This document shows positions 1-8,231 of a stretch of 37,254 nucleotides of DNA, one piece after another. Below the pieces are notes generated by a model. The model made no database searches. It was not told the DNA's origin and saw only the letters and a list, made by a program, of their open reading frames with translations. This DNA is from Candidatus Eiseniibacteriota bacterium (GTDB lineage Bacteria > Eisenbacteria > RBG-16-71-46), in the NCBI GenBank assembly GCA_016178725.1, contig JACOSV010000025.1, forward strand, positions 1 through 37,254, read 5' to 3'. Position 1 is the stretch's first letter, and each line of letters begins with the position of its first letter. The translations under genes were made by a program, and so were the position numbers.

Positions 1-76
1 ACGTCGATAGGCGGGAGGTATAAGGTCCGCGAGGATCTCAGCCGCGCCGTACTAATCAGCCGAGAGGCTTGGCCGG
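1..76 (+). rRNA. 23S rRNA, 3' end (partial)
   Basis: The first bases match the conserved last segment of bacterial 23S rRNA: a run resembling GATAGGC...GTAAG, then GTACTAAT, then GAGGCTTGGCC, the strand that pairs with the 5' end of the molecule in helix 1. The exact 3' end is estimated from that last element (69-76); the 5' part lies outside the window. The 5S gene follows after about 60 bases, the usual order of an rrn operon. Confidence 0.93.
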
Positions 77-138
77 TTTTTATTACTAACGTGCTTCGTT
101 GAGTTGGATCCAGCGTCTCATTCGATTGTCATCGATTT

Positions 139-254
<116 letters not shown>

Positions 255-264
255 TTTTTTCGAG

Positions 265-297
265 ACCCCCGGCTCCATCGGAGCCGGGGGTTTCTTC
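265..297 (+). terminator. Intrinsic terminator of the rRNA operon
   Basis: A perfect 11-bp stem, CCCCCGGCTCC (266-276) with GGAGCCGGGGG (280-290), closed by a 3-base loop and extended by an A-T pair, is followed by the T-rich tract TTTCTTCTT. It lies 11 bases after the 5S gene, as expected for Rho-independent termination of an rrn operon. Confidence 0.9.
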
Positions 298-409
298 TTG
301 CCGTCCGATGCCCGGCCGAGTCCAGCGTCGGGCCGCGTCGCGTCCCCAACGGGACACGTCCGGCCGGACGCCGCCCGAGCGAGCGCTGGCCCGGCCCGCT
401 AATCGCTTG

Positions 410-536
410 TAGGCTGGCCGCTTGGGGATGTCGGGCGAGGAGCGCTCCATGGGCACGGCGACTGCAGATACATGGGGTCGAAGCCCCTGCCGATTCCAGG
501 GAAGCGAGAACGACTCGCCTCCCGAATCCGGAGGTC
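410..536 (+). promoter_or_regulatory. -10-like box and structured 5' leader of the 540 gene
   Basis: TAGGCT at 410-415 resembles the -10 boxes of other genes here, but its -35 region (TGGCCC, 387-392) is poor. Downstream is a roughly 115-base leader with a perfect palindrome GGAGCGCTCC (439-448) and three small hairpins: 474-487 (4-bp stem), 485-501 (5-bp stem, overlapping and so exclusive with the first) and 504-518 (5-bp stem). A clear ribosome-binding site GGAGG (530-534) follows. No known riboswitch class was recognised. Nothing else was seen between the rRNA terminator and this box. Confidence 0.3.
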
Positions 537-539
537 ATG

Positions 540-1331
540 ATGAAGTCCCCCCTCGCGGCGCTCGCGACGATCGCGACGCTGGCGATCCTCGGGATCGCGG
601 CACCCGCGTACGCCCAGGACGGCGCGCGCGTGCAGCTGGCGATCGAGCAGACGGACGACCTGATCGCCCGTGCGCAGACGGTCGTGGCCGGCGCGGACAA
701 CAGCCGCGCCCAGATCGAACTCGACGCGGCGGTCGGCCTCGAGGCCCAGGCCCGCACGGAATTCGCCGCGGGCCACTTCCTGATCGCCCTCGATCTGACG
801 ACGCGTGCGCGCGCCCACGCGGGCCGCGCGATCGCGCTCATCGCGGGTCTGCCCGACCCGGATCGCGTGCTCGCACAGCTCGAGCGCACGCGCGAGCTGC
901 TCGATCGCGCGAAGGAGCGCATCGAGGAGTGCGACAACGACCGGGCGCGGGCGCTGTTGAGCGCCGCCGTCGAGATGCAGACGCGCGCCGAGGGGGCCGA
1001 CCGCGATGGGCGGTTCCTCGCCGCCCTCCAGCTCACGATGAGCGCGCGCGAGCGCGGGCTGCGCGCCATGCGCCTCTGCAATTCCGAGGACAACATGCAC
1101 GAGGCCGCGGACCGCGCCCTGACCCGCTCGGATCAGCTCATCGCGCGCGCGAAGGACGTCGTCGCCGAGCACGACCGTCCGCCGGCGCAGCAGGCGCTGG
1201 GGCGCGCGATCGAGCTCGAGAACGAGGCGTGGGTTCAGTTCCGCGCCGACCATCTCGAAGCGAGCCTCCGGCTCACCCAATCCGCGCGCACGTTCGCGCA
1301 CCGCGCCATCCGACTCGCCGGCGGTTCGTGA
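540..1331 (+). CDS. Secreted protein with three helical repeats, function unknown
   Basis: This 263-residue protein has a Sec-type signal peptide (about 1-26, ending APAYAQ). The rest is almost entirely three tandem repeats of about 70 residues (roughly 31-102, 108-180, 187-259). Each repeat begins with a helix containing L[IL]xRAK/Q, continues through an AxELxxEA-like segment, and ends LTxxAR followed by RAxRL. The pattern suggests paired alpha-helices exposed in the periplasm, perhaps a binding or scaffold protein; no enzyme motif is visible. Two ATGs sit in tandem (537 and 540); the second is preferred because GGAGG (530-534) is 5 bases upstream of it and only 2 from the first. The family was not recognised. 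Confidence 0.75.
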   Translation: MKSPLAALATIATLAILGIAAPAYAQDGARVQLAIEQTDDLIARAQTVVAGADNSRAQIELDAAVGLEAQARTEFAAGHFLIALDLTTRARAHAGRAIALIAGLPDPDRVLAQLERTRELLDRAKERIEECDNDRARALLSAAVEMQTRAEGADRDGRFLAALQLTMSARERGLRAMRLCNSEDNMHEAADRALTRSDQLIARAKDVVAEHDRPPAQQALGRAIELENEAWVQFRADHLEASLRLTQSARTFAHRAIRLAGGS

Positions 1332-1399
1332 GCGGGCGTCTTCGCCCGACTCCGGCGCCGCGGCGGATCGCCGGGGCGCCGCCGCGCTAGCCGCCGCCG

Positions 1400-2782
1400 A
1401 TGGCCGCCCCATCGCACGCGCCGGCGAGCCTGCCCGCACGCATACCGGCCGCCGCGCTCCGCGCGCTCGGCGCCGTCCGGCTCGCCGGCGCGATCGTGAT
1501 CGCCGGCCTCGCGGGCGTGAGCGGAATCGCGGCCGCGCCGCTGCCCGGCCCCGACACGTCGCACGTCCATCTCGAGATCGGGCCGGGGATGGACCTCACC
1601 AATGAGCTTTACTACCAGGATGCCTATGTCGACACGACGTTCCTGCGCCGCCAGCTCGTGGCGACGCCGGAGACGCGCTTCGCGGGCGTGTGGCTCGGCG
1701 CGCTGCAGGGGACGCGCGGCGAGCGCTCCACGAGCTACCTGCTCCAGAACGAGCTGAGCCTCGGCGATCTCATCCAGCGCGACGCGCTCGCGCTCGCGTG
1801 GCGGCAGGAGGTCGCATCCGGCTGGCGGCTGCTCCTCGACCCCGCCGTCGCGTGGCGGCACGACCGCACGTTCGATCGGAACGACCAGGAGTGGCACGAA
1901 GGCATGCGCGCCCGGCTGCGGCGCACGCTCGACGACGACGCGACATCGATCGAGGGCGGCGTCACCGGCGATCTCCTGCGCACGACCGGTCCCGGCTCGC
2001 AGTTCGTGCTCGACCGCAACAGTCTCGGCGCCCTGCTCGCGCTCGACCGGCTGCCGCTGTTCGGCGACGAGTGGCGGCTCGCGTGGGGCGTGACCGACCG
2101 GGTGTTCCCCGATTCGAGCGAACGCAACCACGACGAATACGCGTGGGAGGGACGCTGGCGCCACGGCTTCGGCGGCGGCCACGCCCTGCTGTTCGAGACC
2201 GCCGGCCAGCGGCGCCTGACGCACCACATCGTCACCACCAGCCGCGACAACTTCTGGAGCGAGTCCGGCGCGCTCGAGACGGACGCGCGGCTCTCCGACC
2301 GCTGGTCGCTGCGCCTGCGCGTCGAGGGCGATGCGCTGCAGTACGACCTCGAGGACAGCACGCTCTTCTTCGACTACCGCATCGCGCGCGCGCGCCTCGG
2401 CGCGCGGTTCGAGCGCGAGGCGCGGTGGTCGATCACGGCGGGACCGAGGGCCGAGGCGCTGTCGAGCCCGCTCGCGCCCGGCGAGTCGTACCGCGAGATC
2501 GGCGGCGAGGTCGAGCTCGAGGTGCTCGGTGGGCGATCGTGGTGGAACGTCACGCCCGCCGGCGGCTATCGCGCCTACGACCAGACGGCGCAGGTGGGGC
2601 TGCCCGGGGCGCTGCACTCGTCGTTCGCGTACGCGTCGCTCGAGGCGTTCGTCGATCAGGCGCTGCCGGGGCGCCTGCGGCTGCGCGCGCTCACCAGCCT
2701 GCGCTACGAGTCGCACCTCGATCCGTCGCAGAACGCGGCGAGCATCTATCTGTCGCTGCAGCTGCGCGAGACGCTGCGCTGA
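1400..2782 (+). CDS. Probable outer-membrane beta-barrel protein
   Basis: This 460-residue protein has a long positively charged N-terminus and a hydrophobic export segment (about 28-46, ending GIAAAP). The mature part has many short amphipathic stretches with alternating polar and apolar residues, rich in W, Y, R and D (for example WRLLLDPAVAWRHD and RWSLRLRVEGDALQYD), typical of an outer-membrane barrel of some 16 or more strands. It follows the three-repeat secreted protein by 68 bases and may be cotranscribed with it; no promoter or good ribosome-binding site was found in the gap, so the exact start is uncertain. Ligand and function are unknown. A surface-layer or secretion-associated barrel is possible, but nothing in the sequence decides. 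Confidence 0.7.
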   Translation: MAAPSHAPASLPARIPAAALRALGAVRLAGAIVIAGLAGVSGIAAAPLPGPDTSHVHLEIGPGMDLTNELYYQDAYVDTTFLRRQLVATPETRFAGVWLGALQGTRGERSTSYLLQNELSLGDLIQRDALALAWRQEVASGWRLLLDPAVAWRHDRTFDRNDQEWHEGMRARLRRTLDDDATSIEGGVTGDLLRTTGPGSQFVLDRNSLGALLALDRLPLFGDEWRLAWGVTDRVFPDSSERNHDEYAWEGRWRHGFGGGHALLFETAGQRRLTHHIVTTSRDNFWSESGALETDARLSDRWSLRLRVEGDALQYDLEDSTLFFDYRIARARLGARFEREARWSITAGPRAEALSSPLAPGESYREIGGEVELEVLGGRSWWNVTPAGGYRAYDQTAQVGLPGALHSSFAYASLEAFVDQALPGRLRLRALTSLRYESHLDPSQNAASIYLSLQLRETLR

Positions 2783-2859
2783 CACGCGGCGGCGGCGGAC
2801 GCGCCGCGCGCCCCGCTTCCCACCACCTCGTTTCCCGCGCGCCCCGCATCCCCGCCCGC

Positions 2860-2887
2860 TTTACTTCCCGCGCGCCCCGCGTACACT
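2860..2887 (+). promoter_or_regulatory. Promoter of sppA
   Basis: TTTACT (2860-2865) and TACACT (2882-2887) are separated by 16 bases. The -10 box ends only 9 bases before the sppA ATG at 2897, so transcription should start within a few bases of the start codon. The mRNA would then be leaderless or nearly so, in agreement with the lack of a ribosome-binding site. Nothing else was recognised in 2783-2859. Confidence 0.5.
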
Positions 2888-2896
2888 GCCGGACCC

Positions 2897-4624
2897 ATGC
2901 CCGCGCGCCGTGCGGTGATCGTCTTCATCGTGCTGTTCACGATCCTCGGGGGCTCGATCCTGCTCCTGGAGGTCGCCGCGCGCCGGACGGGCGTCGCGAT
3001 GGCCGCCGAGACGGTCCTCGTCTTCGACGTGCCCGCCCGGCTCGAGGAGGGCGGCCCGCCCGCGGGCACCGGGCTGTTCGAGCTCCTGCGCCGCGACCGC
3101 CCGACGGTCTGGATGCTGGCGCAGGCGATCCGCCGCGGTGCCGCGGACGACCGCGTGAAGGCGCTCGTGCTCCACGTCGACGGCATCGGCTGGGGCTGGG
3201 CGAAGGTCGCCGAGATCCGGGACGCGGTGAGCGCGTTCCGCGCCGCCGGCAAGCCGGTGTACGCGAGCCTCGCGGGCGGGGGCGAGCGCGAGTACCTGCT
3301 GGCCAGCGCGGCCGGCACGCTCGCGGCGCCGCCGCTCGCGGTGCTCGAGCTCGACGGCCTCTCGGCCTCGGCGCTCTTCTTTCGCGGCACGTTCGACAAG
3401 GTCGGGATCACGCCCAACTTCGCGCACGTCGGCGCGTACAAGTCGGGCGTCGAGCCGTGGACGCGCTCCGGGTTCACGCCCGCCAGCAAGGAGGCGCTGC
3501 AGGCGATGGTGGACGATCACTATCGCCTGTTCGCCGACAGCGTCGGCGCCGCGCGGCGCATGCCGCCCGACGCGGTCGAGCGCCTGCTCGACGACGGTCC
3601 GTTCGGCGCCCGCGACGCGCGCGCGCGCGGATTGCTCGACACGCTGCTCTACCGCGCCGACCTCGATTCGCTCGCGGTGCGGCGCGCGCACGGGACGACG
3701 CTGTCGTTGGCGCGCTACGCCGAGCGCGGAACGGCGGCGGGCGGGCCCCGTATCGCGCTCATCGTGGCGGCCGGCGCGATCGCCGAGGGCCGCAGCCGCG
3801 GCGGCGCGACCGAGGGCGACGTGCTCGGCGCCGAGACGCTGATCCGCGCGCTGCGCGAGGCGCGCACGCGCGCGTCGATCCGCGCGGTGGTGCTGCGCAT
3901 CGACAGCCCGGGCGGATCGGCGCAGGCCGCCGACGAGATCTGGCGCGAGGTCGAGCGCCTCCGCGAGCGGAAGCCGCTCATCGTCAGCATGTCCGATCTC
4001 GCCGCGTCGGGCGGCTACTACATCGCGGTCCCCGCCGACAGCATCGTCGCCGAGCCGGCGACGCTCACCGGCTCGATCGGCGTGTTCGGCGGCAAGCTCA
4101 ACGTGCTCGGCCTCTATCGCAAGCTCGGGCTCAACGTCGAGACCGTTTCGCGCGGCCGCCATGCCGAGATGCTGTCGCCGTTCAAGGATTTCACGCCCGA
4201 GGAGTCGGCGCGCTTCCAGGTCCAGATGGACGAGGTCTACCGGACGTTTCTCGCCCGCGTCGCCGCGGGCCGCAGGCTCACGACCGCGCAGGTGGATTCG
4301 GTCGGCGGCGGCCGCGTGTGGACCGGCCTCGCCGCATCGTCGCGGCGGCTCGTGGACGCGCTCGGCGGCATCGACCGCGCGATGGCGATGGCGCGCGCGC
4401 GGGCGGGCCTGACGGCGACCGAGCCGGTGACGGTCGAAGTCCTCCCGCACGTCGAGCGCCCGCTGTTCCAGCGCTTCTTCACCGATCTCCTCGGCGACGA
4501 GGACGATCCCGAGGCCGACGCAAGCGTCGAGCTCCCGGCGGTGGTGCGCGCGTGGATCGCGGCGGCGGGATTCCCGTCCGGTCAGGCGCTCGCGCTCATG
4601 CCCTGGAGCATCGAGATCCGCTGA
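2897..4624 (+). CDS. sppA: Signal peptide peptidase SppA, 67 kDa type
   Basis: This 575-residue inner-membrane serine protease degrades leftover signal peptides. It has one N-terminal membrane anchor (about 6-27) and two tandem ClpP-like domains, the long SppA architecture. The catalytic dyad is visible: Lys182 in GAYKSGVEPW (N-terminal domain) and Ser371 in SDLAASGGYYIA (C-terminal domain), with the oxyanion segment DSPGG at 336-340 and GSIGVFGG at 392-399. Length is near the usual 600. The ATG at 2897 lacks a Shine-Dalgarno sequence but lies just after a promoter, so the transcript may be leaderless. The gene faces a convergent cytochrome gene 55 bases away. Confidence 0.93.
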   Translation: MPARRAVIVFIVLFTILGGSILLLEVAARRTGVAMAAETVLVFDVPARLEEGGPPAGTGLFELLRRDRPTVWMLAQAIRRGAADDRVKALVLHVDGIGWGWAKVAEIRDAVSAFRAAGKPVYASLAGGGEREYLLASAAGTLAAPPLAVLELDGLSASALFFRGTFDKVGITPNFAHVGAYKSGVEPWTRSGFTPASKEALQAMVDDHYRLFADSVGAARRMPPDAVERLLDDGPFGARDARARGLLDTLLYRADLDSLAVRRAHGTTLSLARYAERGTAAGGPRIALIVAAGAIAEGRSRGGATEGDVLGAETLIRALREARTRASIRAVVLRIDSPGGSAQAADEIWREVERLRERKPLIVSMSDLAASGGYYIAVPADSIVAEPATLTGSIGVFGGKLNVLGLYRKLGLNVETVSRGRHAEMLSPFKDFTPEESARFQVQMDEVYRTFLARVAAGRRLTTAQVDSVGGGRVWTGLAASSRRLVDALGGIDRAMAMARARAGLTATEPVTVEVLPHVERPLFQRFFTDLLGDEDDPEADASVELPAVVRAWIAAAGFPSGQALALMPWSIEIR

Positions 4625-4679
4625 TGCCGCGGTCCGGTGACGCCCGCGTTCCGCGCGCGGCGGCCGGACGGACGACGCG

Positions 4680-5066
4680 CTACTTCTTCTTCGGCGCGAA
4701 CGTGTGGATGTAGGCGATCAGGTTCTCGATCTCGGCCGGCTTGATCTGCCCGCTCTTGCCCCACGCGACCATCCCCGACTTCACCTTGCCGTTCGTGATG
4801 CAGTCGCGGAAGTAGTCGTCGGTCGAGCGCTTCGCGTCCGCCCAGGTCTTCGCGTCCGTCCAGTCGGGCGAGGGATTGCCGGTGATCTTCATCCCGCCCG
4901 TGCCGTTCGCCTTGTGGCACAGGATGCAGTTCTTGACGAACAGCGCCTTGCCCGCGGCGGGATCGCCCCTGCTGGGACCGTTCGCGGCGCCCGCGATCCA
5001 CGCGGCCGCCGTGGCGGCGAGCGCGAGCGCGAGGGCCGCGGCGCGCGCCGCGGTCGTGCGTGGCAT
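4680..5066 (-). CDS. Small periplasmic c-type cytochrome
   Basis: This 128-residue protein has an export signal (about 1-28) and a single haem-attachment motif CILCH, with Cys47 and Cys50 binding haem and His51 as the axial ligand. Met99 in VKSGMVAWG is the probable sixth ligand. The order CxxCH, then GxMxxW, then an IENLIAYIHTF helix is that of class I cytochromes c, which shuttle electrons in the periplasm. The C-terminus is basic (APKKK). GGAGAC lies about 9 bases before the ATG at 5066. It stands alone with its own promoter, divergent from the EF-G-like gene; the electron donor and acceptor cannot be read from the neighbours. Confidence 0.88.
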   Translation of the reverse strand: MPRTTAARAAALALALAATAAAWIAGAANGPSRGDPAAGKALFVKNCILCHKANGTGGMKITGNPSPDWTDAKTWADAKRSTDDYFRDCITNGKVKSGMVAWGKSGQIKPAEIENLIAYIHTFAPKKK

Positions 5067-5134
5067 CGTCGTTCGTCTCCGAAGCTCGGCCGGGTGCGGG
5101 TACGGGGGTCAGGTCGGCGGGAAGGAGCCGCGGC

Positions 5135-5163
5135 AGACTAGCGTCGCGTCGCGTCGCCCGCAA
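5135..5163 (-). promoter_or_regulatory. Promoter of the cytochrome c gene
   Basis: Read on the minus strand: TTGCGG (5163-5158), a 17-base spacer, then TAGTCT (5140-5135). The spacer contains three head-to-tail copies of a 5-base unit (GCGTC on the plus strand, 5141-5155). Its -35 box lies only 3 bases from the -35 of the divergent promoter at 5167, so the two polymerase sites should compete. Confidence 0.6.
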
Positions 5164-5166
5164 GTC

Positions 5167-5196
5167 TTGACCGGCGCGCAAAGCGGGTGATAGGTT
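5167..5196 (+). promoter_or_regulatory. Promoter of the EF-G-like operon
   Basis: TTGACC (5167-5172), an 18-base spacer, and TAGGTT (5191-5196). The predicted transcript has a leader of about 100 bases before the GTG at 5302; no distinct structure was recognised in that leader beyond a strong ribosome-binding site at its end. The -35 nearly abuts the cytochrome promoter on the other strand. Confidence 0.6.
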
Positions 5197-5301
5197 TCAA
5201 CGTCGCATTGGCTTACGCCTGATTCCCGCTCGTGCGGGCAATCCCTCCAGCCGGTCCCCAGCGCCGCTCCACCGACCCACCGCGGCGGGGAGGTCCTTCT
5301 C

Positions 5302-7407
5302 GTGAAGCCGTTCGCAACCGCACAGATTCGCAACGTGGCTCTGGTCGCCCACCACGGAGTCGGCAAGACCTCGCTCGCCGAGGCGATGCTGTTCCTCGCC
5401 AAGGCCACCAGCCGTCTCGGCCGCATTGCCGACGGGACGACGCTGCTCGACTACGCGCCCGACGAGGTCGCGCGGCAGATGACGATCAACCTCGGGCTCG
5501 CGCAGTTCGAGTGGGCGGGGCACAAGGTGAACCTGCTCGACACGCCCGGCTATCCCGATTTCGTCGGCGACGTCTACAGCGCGCTGCGCGTCGCGGACAG
5601 CGCGATCCTGATGCTGCGCGCCAACGCCGGCGTCGAGGTCGGCACCGAAGTCGTGTGGGAGACGCTGCGCCAGGAGCGCACGCCGACGCTGCTGGTCGTC
5701 AACATGATGGACAGGGAGCACGCCGACTTCGGCGCGTGCGTGCGCTCGGCGCACGACAAGCTCGGCTTGAACGCCGTGCCGACGCAGCTGCCGATCGGGC
5801 AGGCCGAGACCTTCCGCGGCATCGTCGACCTGATCGAGAACAAGGCGTTCCTCTTCACCGGAAAGGGCATGGAGGAGAAGAGCGGCGAGGCGCCGATCCC
5901 GGCCGAGATGACGGACGCGGTGCGCGCGGCGCGTGCGCTGCTGATGGAAGAGGCGGCGACCGGCGACGAGTCGCTGATGAACACGTTCCTCGACGCCGGC
6001 GAGCTCTCGGTCGCCGACATCCGCAAGGGGCTCTGCGAGCGCGTCGTGCAGGGCGACCTCGCGCCGGTGTTCTGCTGCGCGGCCTTCCATAACCAGGGCG
6101 TGAAGGAAGTGCTCGACGAGGTGATCGACATCCTGCCGTCGCCGCTCGACGTGAAGCCGCAGGTCGGCAAGGCCGTGAGCGGCGACGCCGAGATCACCTG
6201 CCCCGCCGACGCGGGGGCACCGGCGGCGGCGGTCGTGTTCAAGACGCTCTCCGAGCAGCACCTCGGCGACCTGTCGCTGGTGCGGATCTTCTCGGGTCGC
6301 CTCGAGGCGGGGAAGGACCTCATCAACACCACGCGCAACCGTCCCGAGAAGCTGAGCACGCTCTACCACCTCGTCGGCAAGGAGCGGCTCGAATGCTCGG
6401 GCGCAGTCGCGGGCGACATCGTCGCCGGCGTCAAGCTGCGTGAAACGCACACCGGCGACGCGCTGGCGGAAAGGACGAAGCCGGTCCTGCTCGCGCCGCC
6501 CGACTTCCCCGAGCCGGTCACCGCCGAGTGCATCCACGCCAAGAACAAGGGCGACGAGGAGAAGATGGCGCAGGGCCTCGCGCGCCTGCACGAAGAGGAT
6601 CCGACGTTCCGCAAGCAGTACGAGACCAGCACGCACGAGACGCTGGTCCACGGGATGGGCGACCTGCAGCTCGAGATCATGGTCGACCGCCTCAAGAAGC
6701 GCTTCGGCGTCGAGGTGCTGCTCACACGCCCGCGCGTGCCCTATCGCGAGACGATCAAGGGCAAGGCGCAGGGCGAGTACCGCCACAAGAAGCAGACCGG
6801 CGGGCGCGGCCAGTTCGGCGAAGTGCACTTGAGGCTCGAGCCGCGGCCCCGCGGACAGGGATTCGAGTTCCTCGACGAGATCAAGGGCGGCGTCGTGCCG
6901 AACCAGTTCATCCCCGCGGTCGAGAAGGGCGTCGTCGCGGCGATGGAGAAGGGGCCGCTCGCCGGCTATCCGGTGGTGGACGTCGCGGCCGCGCTCTTCT
7001 TCGGTAAGTACCATGACGTGGACTCGTCCGAAATGGCGTTCAAGATCGCCGCCGAGTCCTGCTTCCACGAGGTCATGCGCCAGCCCGAAGCGCGCGCGGT
7101 ACTGCTCGAGCCGGTGGACACCGTGATGATCCGCATCCCCGGCGAGTTCCTCGGCGACGTGATGGGCGACCTCTCGGGCCGCCGCGGCCGCATCCACAAG
7201 ACCGACGCCGACGGGCACGCCCAGGTCGTGCACGCCGAGGTGCCGGGCGCCGAGCTCTACAAGTACGCGGCGCACCTGCGCTCGCTGACCCAGGGGCGCG
7301 GCATGCACGCCGCGAAGCTGTCGCACTATCAGGAGGTGCCGCGCGAGATCGCCGAGAAGGTGATCGCCGCGGCGCGCGCCGAGAAGGAGGCGAGCGCGCA
7401 CGCCTAG
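5302..7407 (+). CDS. EF-G-2-type translational GTPase
   Basis: This 701-residue protein has the five-domain layout of elongation factor G: G domain (about 8-280), then domains II to V. P-loop is AHHGVGKT (16-23); the switch I Thr is 61. Two G-domain positions differ from canonical EF-G: DTPGY at 80-84 has Tyr where housekeeping EF-G has His, and the guanine-recognition motif reads NMMD (134-137), not NKxD. The Tyr is known in the EF-G-2 paralogue family (for example the Thermus EF-G homologue), so this is probably the paralogue and not the main fusA. The GTG start has GGAGG 8 bases upstream. It precedes yebC by 20 bases, likely one operon with the ruv genes. Confidence 0.85.
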   Translation: MKPFATAQIRNVALVAHHGVGKTSLAEAMLFLAKATSRLGRIADGTTLLDYAPDEVARQMTINLGLAQFEWAGHKVNLLDTPGYPDFVGDVYSALRVADSAILMLRANAGVEVGTEVVWETLRQERTPTLLVVNMMDREHADFGACVRSAHDKLGLNAVPTQLPIGQAETFRGIVDLIENKAFLFTGKGMEEKSGEAPIPAEMTDAVRAARALLMEEAATGDESLMNTFLDAGELSVADIRKGLCERVVQGDLAPVFCCAAFHNQGVKEVLDEVIDILPSPLDVKPQVGKAVSGDAEITCPADAGAPAAAVVFKTLSEQHLGDLSLVRIFSGRLEAGKDLINTTRNRPEKLSTLYHLVGKERLECSGAVAGDIVAGVKLRETHTGDALAERTKPVLLAPPDFPEPVTAECIHAKNKGDEEKMAQGLARLHEEDPTFRKQYETSTHETLVHGMGDLQLEIMVDRLKKRFGVEVLLTRPRVPYRETIKGKAQGEYRHKKQTGGRGQFGEVHLRLEPRPRGQGFEFLDEIKGGVVPNQFIPAVEKGVVAAMEKGPLAGYPVVDVAAALFFGKYHDVDSSEMAFKIAAESCFHEVMRQPEARAVLLEPVDTVMIRIPGEFLGDVMGDLSGRRGRIHKTDADGHAQVVHAEVPGAELYKYAAHLRSLTQGRGMHAAKLSHYQEVPREIAEKVIAAARAEKEASAHA

Positions 7408-7427
7408 CCCGCGGGCGCGCCGAGACC

Positions 7428-8174
7428 ATGTCCGGCCATTCCAAATGGGCGACGATCAAGCGCAAGAAGGCCGCGACCGATCAGGCGCGCGGCAAGCTGT
7501 TCTCGAAGTGCATCAAGGAGATCACCATCGCGGCCCGCCATGGCGGTGATCCCGAGATGAACCCGCGGCTGCGCACGGCGATCACGAGCGCGAAGGCGGT
7601 GAGCATGCCGGCCTCGAACATCGAGCGCGCGATCAAGCGCGGCACCGGCGAGATCGACGGCGCGAATTACGAGGAGATGCAGTACGAGGGCTACGGGCCG
7701 GGCGGCGTGGCCCTGCTGGTCGAGATCGCGACCGACAACCGCAACCGCACCGCCGGCGACATCCGCCACATCTTCACCAAGCACGGCGGCAATCTCGGCG
7801 AGGCCGGGAGCGTCGCGTACCTGTTCAAGCCGCGCGGCGTGGTGCTGATCGACAAGAGCGCGATCGCCGAAGACGCGCTGATCGAGCTCGTGCTCGAGGC
7901 CGGCGCCGACGACGTGAACACCGAAGGCGACACGTACGAGGTGCTCACGCCGCCGAATCAGCTCGAGTCGGTCAAGCAGGCGCTCGCCGCGAAGAAGATC
8001 CCGGTCCAGAGCGCCGAGGGGACCAAGCTCGCGAGCCTCCAGGTGCCGGTCGGAGAGAAGGAAGCCGAAGCGGTTCTCAAGCTCGTGGACGCGCTCGAGG
8101 ACCACGACGACGTTCAGAAGGTCTACGCCAACTTCAGTGCCGCCGACGACGTCCTGGCGAAGCTGTCGCGCTAG
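7428..8174 (+). CDS. yebC: YebC/PmpR family (TACO1-like) protein
   Basis: This 248-residue protein has the family N-terminus MSGHSKWATIKRKKA and the signature YEGYGPGGVALLVE in the middle, followed by NRNRTAGDIRHIFTKHGG. Length matches the family (about 240-250). Members are cytoplasmic; they have been described as transcriptional regulators and, more recently, as ribosome-associated factors that help translate difficult sequences such as proline runs. It lies between an EF-G-like gene and ruvC. The yebC-ruvCAB order is common in bacteria and supports the assignment. Confidence 0.95.
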   Translation: MSGHSKWATIKRKKAATDQARGKLFSKCIKEITIAARHGGDPEMNPRLRTAITSAKAVSMPASNIERAIKRGTGEIDGANYEEMQYEGYGPGGVALLVEIATDNRNRTAGDIRHIFTKHGGNLGEAGSVAYLFKPRGVVLIDKSAIAEDALIELVLEAGADDVNTEGDTYEVLTPPNQLESVKQALAAKKIPVQSAEGTKLASLQVPVGEKEAEAVLKLVDALEDHDDVQKVYANFSAADDVLAKLSR

Positions 8175-8231
8175 GCGTCGCCGCCGGGCCGGCCCGAAGC
8201 CGGCCCGCGCATCGGGTCGAGAGGGATCTCC

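Noticed and set aside
418-536. Possible GEMM (cyclic-di-GMP) riboswitch
   Set aside because: The AAGCCCC segment recalls part of that motif, but the conserved tetraloop, receptor and flanking consensus are not present.
1690-4713. A 1007-codon open frame on the plus strand
   Set aside because: It crosses the beta-barrel and sppA genes in another frame, is composed mostly of Arg, Ala and Pro, and shows no domain. It is a shadow caused by high G+C.
5302-7407. Housekeeping elongation factor G (fusA)
   Set aside because: DTPGY instead of DTPGH, NMMD and the missing str-operon neighbours (rpsL, rpsG, tuf) indicate the EF-G-2 paralogue.
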